Assembly (NCBI GenBank): GCA_022711595.1
Contig: JAKLET010000031.1
Location: 1 to 40,120, forward strand
DNA length: 40,120 nucleotides
Direction of reading: 5' to 3'
DNA from: Deltaproteobacteria bacterium
Lineage (GTDB): Bacteria > Desulfobacterota > Syntrophorhabdia > Syntrophorhabdales > Syntrophorhabdaceae
The notes under the pieces were generated by a model, which was not told the origin of the DNA, ran no database searches, and was given only the letters and a program-made list of their open reading frames with translations. A program made the translations under genes and the position numbers. This document shows, piece by piece, positions 35,927-40,120 of this stretch; position 1 is the first letter of the stretch, and the number at the start of each line of letters is the position of its first letter.

Positions 35927-37075
35927 GTGATAAAAGGTATCGAATTTTCAGGGATCGCGTCGGGGATAAAACCTGCCGGGCTTGACCTCGGTCTTGTCGT
36001 CTTCAAGGAAGAGATGAACGTCCTTACCATTTACACACGCAACCGCGTCAAGGCCGCCCACATACTGTACGACCGCAGGGTCGACAAGGGACCGGTCAGG
36101 GCGCTTGTGGCAAACAGCGGCTGCGCCAACGCCTGCACGGGGAAGGAGGGTGTGGGAGACCTTGCGGAGATAGCACGGAGTCTTGCGCCCCTCATCGGCG
36201 CCGGGGCAGGAGATATCCTCTTTGCTTCGACCGGCGTTATCGGCAGAAGGCTCCCGGTGGATACCATAATCTCAGCTCTGCCCGGGGCTTCCAGGACCAG
36301 AAAAGAGTCCGGCCTTGAGGATTTTGCACGGGCCATCATGACGACGGACACTCATCCGAAGATCGTCCGGGAGAGTTTCAGGGGAAAGAAAGACTACAGC
36401 ATTGTCGGTGTCGCCAAGGGTTCGGGGATGATCAACCCCCTTTTCGCGACGATGCTTGCATTTGTCTTTACCGATTTCCCGGTGTCGCCGGATGTGATCA
36501 AACGCGCCTTCACGCAGTCCGTTCGGGACAGTTTCGAGAGGATAACCGTTGACGGCGAATGCAGCACCAACGACACAGTGATGCTTTTCACGAAAAGGGG
36601 AGAAGAAGACAGGGGCGCCCTTGAGGCCTTCACTGATGGCCTCCGCTCGGTCCTGAAAGAGCTTTCCATGATGGTCGTGCGCGACGGCGAAGGGGCCACG
36701 AGGGTTGCGCACATAATGGTGGAAGGGGTAAAAAAGAAAGAATGGGCCGAGAAGATAGCGAGGCGCATTTCGATCTCTCCGCTCACCAAGACGGCCTTCT
36801 TCGGCTGCGACCCCAACTGGGGGCGTATCATCGCCGCCGCGGGGGACGCAGGTGTTCCCGTCAATCTTTCAAAGGTCGAGATAACACTTCAGGGAGAGAT
36901 GATCGTTAAAGGAGGGGTGGAGATACCCTTTGACGAGGCAAAAATGAAAAAGCTGATGAACAGGAAAGAGATATCCGTCATCGTCAACCTTAACGACGGT
37001 AAGGCCTCTTTCGACATTTATACAACGGACCTGACCTACGATTACATCAAGATAAACGCATCCTACAGAAGCTGA
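35927..37075 (+). CDS. argJ: ArgJ, ornithine acetyltransferase / N-acetylglutamate synthase
   Basis: The 382-residue enzyme transfers acetyl from N-acetylornithine to glutamate in arginine synthesis and, in bifunctional forms, also acetylates glutamate from acetyl-CoA. The proenzyme cleaves itself before T175 (KGSGMINPLFATMLAF), and T175 becomes the nucleophile. VANSGCANACTG, STGVIGRRLP and CDPNWGRIIAAAGDAG are family blocks. The start is GTG with GGAGG six bases upstream. It stands alone here: no other arg genes adjoin it. Mono- or bifunctional form cannot be told from sequence. Confidence 0.95.
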   Translation: MIKGIEFSGIASGIKPAGLDLGLVVFKEEMNVLTIYTRNRVKAAHILYDRRVDKGPVRALVANSGCANACTGKEGVGDLAEIARSLAPLIGAGAGDILFASTGVIGRRLPVDTIISALPGASRTRKESGLEDFARAIMTTDTHPKIVRESFRGKKDYSIVGVAKGSGMINPLFATMLAFVFTDFPVSPDVIKRAFTQSVRDSFERITVDGECSTNDTVMLFTKRGEEDRGALEAFTDGLRSVLKELSMMVVRDGEGATRVAHIMVEGVKKKEWAEKIARRISISPLTKTAFFGCDPNWGRIIAAAGDAGVPVNLSKVEITLQGEMIVKGGVEIPFDEAKMKKLMNRKEISVIVNLNDGKASFDIYTTDLTYDYIKINASYRS

Positions 37076-37082
37076 AAGAAAA

Positions 37083-37121
37083 CAGTTTCAACCGTTTGAA
37101 CAGCTTGAACCGCTTGAACGT
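37083..37121. repeat. GCTTGAAC direct repeats after argJ
   Basis: GTTTCAACC, GTTTGAACA, GCTTGAACC and GCTTGAACG follow each other at about nine-base intervals immediately after the argJ stop. This is the cleanest tandem copy of the intergenic word. Confidence 0.65.
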
Positions 37122-37187
37122 TAAGAACAGTGAATAGGCTGGAAAGGTCTTTCCCATAACCAATAACCTATTACCCATGACCTGTTT

Positions 37188-37532
37188 TTATCCAATGATA
37201 TCCAGCAGCGATCCGATCGTTTCGTTCTGGATCTGCAATGCCTTGATGTTTGCCTCGTATCCCCTCTGAGAGATCATCATCTGGGGGAATTCCTCGGCAA
37301 GCTCCACATTGGACAGTTCCCGCATTGTGCCGTCAGTTTCCTGTACAATGGACCCTGGCGTGTCAAGCCTGTCGATGTTTACCCGGGGCAGGCTGTTCTT
37401 ATCCTCGACGATGGTCGCCGTGGTCTTCTTGTACTCGTCGGTGTTCACGTTGGCAACATTGTTGGCGGCGTTCGAGAGCTTTTTGGTAAAGGCAAACAGG
37501 CCTGATAGTGATGAACTGACTCCTGAGATCAT
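37188..37532 (-). CDS. Orphan flagellar basal-body rod-like protein
   Basis: The 114-residue protein joins the conserved N-terminal helix of flagellar rod/hook proteins (SGLFAFTKKLSNAANNVANVNTDEYK, like the 'N-x-A-N-x-x-T-x-G-Y' motif) directly to the C-terminal rod signature VELAEEFPQMMISQRGYEANIKALQ. The large middle domain of FlgG or FlgE is missing; even FlgC is longer. It forms a parallel helical pair by itself. No flagellar genes adjoin it. It may be a FlgC-like relic, a rod cap component, or a repurposed self-assembling protein. Membership in the rod family is clear; the role is not. Confidence 0.78.
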   Translation of the reverse strand: MISGVSSSLSGLFAFTKKLSNAANNVANVNTDEYKKTTATIVEDKNSLPRVNIDRLDTPGSIVQETDGTMRELSNVELAEEFPQMMISQRGYEANIKALQIQNETIGSLLDIIG

Positions 37533-37624
37533 AACTTTGTTATCGGCGGAAAGAAAAATGACTTAAGAAAAAAAATAAAGTTTTTTTATTTTACCGCCTC
37601 TATCCTGTATAATGTGAAGGTGTC

Positions 37625-38356
37625 ATGAAAAAACTCGTTGTCATCCCCGCGCGATACGAATCGACAAGGCTGCCCGGGAAACCGCTCCTTGAGATTGCCG
37701 GAAAACCCCTTATAAGGCTCGTTTATGAGAGGGCCGCGGAGTCACGTCTCAAGGACGGGATAATCATCGCCACGGACGATGAGAGGATAATAGAAGCCGC
37801 ATCCTCATTCGGCGCCGAGGCCGTCATGACGAGCAGTTCCTGCAGGAGCGGGACGGACAGGGTCCGCGAGGCCGTCAAGGGAACGGAGGGGGACATCATC
37901 ATCAATCTCCAGGGCGATGAGCCCTTTGTGCGGCCAGATATGATAGACCTGCTCTTTTCCGTCATGGAAAATGAGGATCTGGAGATGGCGACGCTTTGCT
38001 CGCCCATAGAAGATGACAGAGAATACCGTGATCCCAACACAGTGAAGGTCGTCCTTGATAGAAAGGGTTTTGCCCTGTATTTTTCCCGTGCCCCCATACC
38101 TTACCTCAGGGGTGAGAACAGCAGGTTCCTGCTGTATAAGCATATAGGGATGTACGGGTTCAGCCGGGACCTCCTGGAGCGTTTTGTATCCATGCAGAGA
38201 AGCAAGCTTGAGGAAGCGGAGTCTCTCGAACAATTGCGGGCGCTTGAGAACGGTGTGAGGATAAAGGTCCTCACAACCCATTACGACGGTTTCGGCATCG
38301 ACACCATGGCCGACCTCGAGCGCGCCCGCCTTGCCCTGGACCGAAAAATAGTTTAA
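37625..38356 (+). CDS. kdsB: KdsB, CMP-Kdo synthetase
   Basis: The 243-residue cytidylyltransferase activates 3-deoxy-manno-octulosonate with CTP for addition to lipid A, an essential step in LPS core synthesis. Visible are the nucleotide-binding VIPARYESTRLPGKPLLEIAGKP at the N-terminus, INLQGDEPFVRP, YFSRAPIPY and the C-terminal GFGIDTMADLERA. GAAGG precedes the ATG. Its last four bases overlap the end of the converging toxin pseudogene. It confirms that the host has LPS, in line with the arn operon. Confidence 0.96.
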   Translation: MKKLVVIPARYESTRLPGKPLLEIAGKPLIRLVYERAAESRLKDGIIIATDDERIIEAASSFGAEAVMTSSSCRSGTDRVREAVKGTEGDIIINLQGDEPFVRPDMIDLLFSVMENEDLEMATLCSPIEDDREYRDPNTVKVVLDRKGFALYFSRAPIPYLRGENSRFLLYKHIGMYGFSRDLLERFVSMQRSKLEEAESLEQLRALENGVRIKVLTTHYDGFGIDTMADLERARLALDRKIV

Positions 38357-38624
38357 TACGCATCCTTGCGGTTGTCGACGGAGACAAAGGCAATTATCTT
38401 TTCGGATTCATCAATTATATAAAAGAGTCTGAAATTGCCGATCCTGTAGCGCCATGTTTCCGGTGAATGACCCTTGAGTTTTTTGATGTTCTTTCCGAAG
38501 TGCGGTTCGTATTTTAACTGCGGTGAAAGGTATTCCTCGATCTTTTTTCGAGCCTTTCTTTTAACGGAGACCTGGTTTTTGCGAGCTGTTTCTGAAATTC
38601 GTCAGCCAGGAAAAGGCGGCACAT
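38353..38624 (-). pseudogene. RelE/ParE-type toxin gene with a one-base frameshift
   Basis: The frame begins MCRLFLADEFQKQLAKTRSP and continues to LKERLEK, then falls out of frame at a run of six A on the minus strand (plus-strand 38543-38548). Adding one A restores KIEEYLSPQLKYEPHFGKN and then the RelE/ParE core IKKLKGHSPETWRYRIGNF, RLFYIIDESEKIIAF and VDNRKDAY to a stop at 38353, for a 90-residue toxin. As written it stops early. It lies two bases behind the antitoxin gene, the usual order for such pairs. The cause may be a real mutation, slippage during expression, or a sequencing error in the homopolymer. Confidence 0.75.
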
Positions 38625-38626
38625 TA

Positions 38627-38866
38627 TCAGATGAACCGGCCCTTGCGATCTTTATAGTCTGCAATACCTCTTTTTATAGACTCTTTTAATGGAGTGTTGG
38701 AGTCAATCTCCTTCATTTCAAATTCATCGATGAATTCTATTTCTTTAATATACCGCATTGCCGCCGTCTCAATAAAGTTTGACAGCGGCCTGTTCTCCTG
38801 TTCAGCCATCGTTTTGAATGTATTGTAAATATCGTCATCAAGCCTTAAGGTAACAACCTTTGCCAA
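38627..38866 (-). CDS. RelB/CopG-like antitoxin
   Basis: The 79-residue protein starts with a ribbon-helix-helix domain (VVTLRLDDDIYNTFKTMAEQENRPLSNFIETA), which binds operator DNA as a dimer, and ends with an acidic, flexible segment that should wrap the toxin. The TTG start has AGGAGGTG six bases upstream. The toxin gene follows after two bases. It is intact although its partner is frameshifted, which fits loss of toxicity with retained repressor function. RHH proteins can also act alone as regulators. Confidence 0.82.
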   Translation of the reverse strand: MAKVVTLRLDDDIYNTFKTMAEQENRPLSNFIETAAMRYIKEIEFIDEFEMKEIDSNTPLKESIKRGIADYKDRKGRFI

Positions 38867-38970
38867 TTGACACCTCCTGAATACAATATCTTCTCAATTG
38901 ATCTTCAAATCAAGAAAGAAAAAAAGAGCTGATATGACGCATCGATTTGTTTTCTAGACGAAGGATATTG

Positions 38971-39546
38971 TTAATGCTGTCCGGATTTTTTATTTTTGCG
39001 GATGAATTCCTCGATCTGATCGCTGAGGAGATATTCAATATTCCGGACGATCCTGTCCCTGTCCCAGTCCCACCACGCTATATCCAGGAGCGCCTTGATC
39101 GTTTCCTCATCGAACCTGTACTTTATGATCGTTGCCGGGTTGCCGGCAACAACCGCGTAGTGAGGCGCATCTTTGGTGACGACGGCCCGTGCGGCCACAA
39201 CAGCGCCGTGCCCGATGGAAACGCCGGACGATATTACGGCATCCGTACCTATCCAGACGTCGCTGCCTATCGTGACGTCGCCCTTCGTCTTCGGGTGCCC
39301 GGGTATGTGCTTTGCTTCGTCCCAAAGATAGCTGAATGGATACGTTGTCACCCAGTCCATGCGGTGCTCGCCGCCAAGGAATATCTTCACACCCTCGGCT
39401 ATTGAACAATAGTTGCCGATCGTGAGGATTGCCCCTTCTCCCCAGGACAACACTTCGAGGTCCCTCGCGTACGACCCCGTACCGATCTTGTACTGAGGGT
39501 AGCGCTCCTGCAGGCTTAAGTTTCTTCTTTTTTTTCGTTTGAACAT
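38971..39546 (-). CDS. CatB/Vat-like hexapeptide-repeat acetyltransferase
   Basis: The 191-residue protein is a left-handed beta-helix acyltransferase of the xenobiotic/CatB type. Hexapeptide turns are visible from about residue 40 (ILTIGNYCSIAEGVKIFLGG) and 90-135 (DVTIGSDVWIGTDAVISSGV, IGHGAVVAARAVVT), with the typical loop HRMDWVTTYPF that carries the catalytic His, and AGNPATIIKYRF after the helix. Such enzymes acetylate sugars, chloramphenicol or streptogramins. Proximity to LPS genes makes a sugar acceptor as likely as an antibiotic. The N-terminus is strongly basic (FKRKKRRN). Confidence 0.85.
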   Translation of the reverse strand: MFKRKKRRNLSLQERYPQYKIGTGSYARDLEVLSWGEGAILTIGNYCSIAEGVKIFLGGEHRMDWVTTYPFSYLWDEAKHIPGHPKTKGDVTIGSDVWIGTDAVISSGVSIGHGAVVAARAVVTKDAPHYAVVAGNPATIIKYRFDEETIKALLDIAWWDWDRDRIVRNIEYLLSDQIEEFIRKNKKSGQH

Positions 39547-39656
39547 GTTTATGAAATTGAAACCGATCTTACAGCATTTCCTTGCCTTACATCTGTGTGC
39601 CGATCATGTTACCTGAAGTGCGAGTCAAAATGGTACCTTGCCGATGGTTTTTATAA

Positions 39657-39741
39657 TGCCGGAGGCGGGGCTTGAACCCGCATGACCGCGAGGGTCACCG
39701 GATTTTGAGTCCGGCGCGTCTGCCACTTCCACCACTCCGGC
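39657..39741 (-). tRNA. tRNA-Leu (anticodon CAA)
   Basis: Read on the minus strand the gene starts GCCGGAG, pairing with CTCCGGC at the 3' end. The anticodon arm is CCGGA-CTCAAAA-TCCGG, giving anticodon CAA for UUG codons. A long variable arm (class II, as expected for Leu) and GGTTCAAGC in the T loop follow. CCA is not encoded. UUG is also a frequent start codon in this window, though initiation uses the fMet tRNA. Confidence 0.96.
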
Positions 39742-39810
39742 GATGCCTTTACTGTATTGGCCTCAAGAGCATATCAAAAGAGACATCGAGTGTCAATCAT
39801 CCGATAAGAA

Positions 39811-39846
39811 ACAGTTTGAAAGTTTCAACGTTTCACGGTTTGAGAA
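39811..39846. repeat. GTTTGAA/TTTCAAC repeat block
   Basis: CAGTTTGAAAGTTTCAACGTTTCACGGTTTGAG is again built from the GTTTGAA word in both orientations. It lies between the tRNA and the outer-membrane protein gene. Confidence 0.5.
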
Positions 39847-39947
39847 GAGTTATTGAAAAGGATGGACACATTCTTTTCAAGTGGTATGTGAACGCCCTTG
39901 CTCTTTTAAACGACTTATAAACGATGAAACGCTTCATAAACTGCATT

Positions 39948-39975
39948 AAAAAAAGGGGCCCCGAAAGGCCCCTTT
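39948..39975 (-). terminator. Intrinsic terminator of the outer-membrane protein gene
   Basis: On the minus strand AAAGGGGCC and GGCCCCTTT (nine pairs, 39967-39975 with 39952-39960) close a six-base TTTCGG loop and run into seven T in total. It begins about 20 bases past the stop codon of the gene that enters from the right edge. Confidence 0.88.
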
Positions 39976-39995
39976 GTTATCCGTGAAGTCGGATC

Positions 39996-40120
39996 TTAGA
40001 AGAAATACCAGGCTGCGAATCTGTACTGGTCGATCTGGCCGTTGCCATCGGCAACACCCAGGCCGGTGCCTCCGACTGCATTCTTGCCGCCATACTGGGT
40101 GAACTCGGTGAGCCACTGGA
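39996..40120 (-). CDS. Outer-membrane beta-barrel protein, C-terminal fragment
   Basis: Only the last 40 or so codons lie in the window; the gene continues beyond the right edge. The readable end contains WLTEFTQYGG, GLGVADGNGQIDQYRF and finishes AAWYFF. A last strand with alternating hydrophobic residues and a terminal Phe is the BamA recognition signal of outer-membrane barrels, and the loop DGNGQIDQ resembles porin-like sequences of deltaproteobacteria. The type of porin cannot be named. Confidence 0.65.
   Translation of the reverse strand, partial: QWLTEFTQYGGKNAVGGTGLGVADGNGQIDQYRFAAWYFF

Noticed and set aside
35815-37121. CRISPR-like interpretation of the TTGAAC repeats
   Set aside because: Units are only eight to ten bases, varied and without spacers of constant length; no cas genes are present.
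37608-37613. Perfect TATAAT before kdsB
   Set aside because: A start seven bases downstream would cut off the ribosome-binding site, and no -35 fits; probably chance in AT-rich DNA.
38541-38552. Classical -1 programmed frameshift site in the toxin gene
   Set aside because: In the reading frame the codons are GAA AAA AGA, which do not form the tandem-slippery X-XXY-YYZ heptamer; simple slippage remains possible.
38880-38908. TTGAAG-N17-TGTATT as antitoxin promoter on the minus strand
   Set aside because: The predicted start falls within the AGGAGGTG ribosome-binding site, so the message would lack it.

Overview
The window is a gene-dense stretch of a chromosome from a Gram-negative, probably strictly anaerobic bacterium. 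The best guess is the former Deltaproteobacteria (Desulfobacterota, perhaps a Syntrophorhabdus-like lineage). That guess rests on the mix of low-potential iron-sulfur enzymes, a molybdenum hydroxylase with a ferredoxin-type ring reductase, TRAP transport, LPS genes (kdsB, arn) and an outer-membrane protein C-terminus. It is inference; no rRNA or other taxonomic marker is present.

Layout. 199-2050: a SagB-type FMN oxidoreductase and a radical SAM protein, closed by a 125-bp MITE-like inverted-repeat element. 2209-3165 (minus): a PIN-like hypothetical protein. 3442-5980: a DUF89/ARMT1-like protein, a CbpA-type J-protein and an unknown protein, followed by groES-groEL behind a promoter with a CIRCE operator. 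8089-8304 (minus): dodecin. 8469-21206: an accessory catabolic cluster (below). 21496-26851 (minus): a lipid A aminoarabinose cluster with arnA split in two and arnB absent. 26956-31813: a DUF465 protein, ilvB, ilvN, ilvC, psd and pssA in one tightly packed run. 31767-38356: two HAD proteins, secA, argJ, an orphan flagellar-rod-like protein and kdsB. 38353-40120 (minus): a RelE/RelB-like pair with a frameshifted toxin, a CatB-like acetyltransferase, tRNA-Leu(CAA) and the end of an outer-membrane beta-barrel gene.

The most interesting system is 8469-21206. It encodes an XRE-cupin regulator, an aldehyde dehydrogenase of the methylmalonate-semialdehyde type, a three-part TRAP transporter, a three-subunit molybdenum hydroxylase, an enamidase, a 6-hydroxynicotinate-reductase-like iron-sulfur protein, a UPF0280 protein and a DUF1185 protein. 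The hydroxylase, reductase and enamidase correspond to the upper nicotinate fermentation pathway of Eubacterium barkeri: nicotinate, 6-hydroxynicotinate, tetrahydro-6-oxonicotinate, 2-formylglutarate. None of the lower-pathway enzymes of that organism lies in the window. In their place is an aldehyde dehydrogenase whose catalytic Glu is Asn, as in CoA-acylating methylmalonate semialdehyde dehydrogenase. 2-Formylglutarate is, like methylmalonate semialdehyde, a 2-substituted 3-oxo acid, so I propose that this enzyme decarboxylates and CoA-acylates it to glutaryl-CoA. That would be a shorter route from nicotinate into the glutaryl-CoA/crotonyl-CoA pathway. This is a hypothesis from sequence and context.

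Other recurring features are short GYTTGAAC-type direct repeats in several intergenic gaps, frequent TTG starts with TTGA stop-start overlaps in the arn and ilv operons, and divergent overlapping promoters between those two operons.
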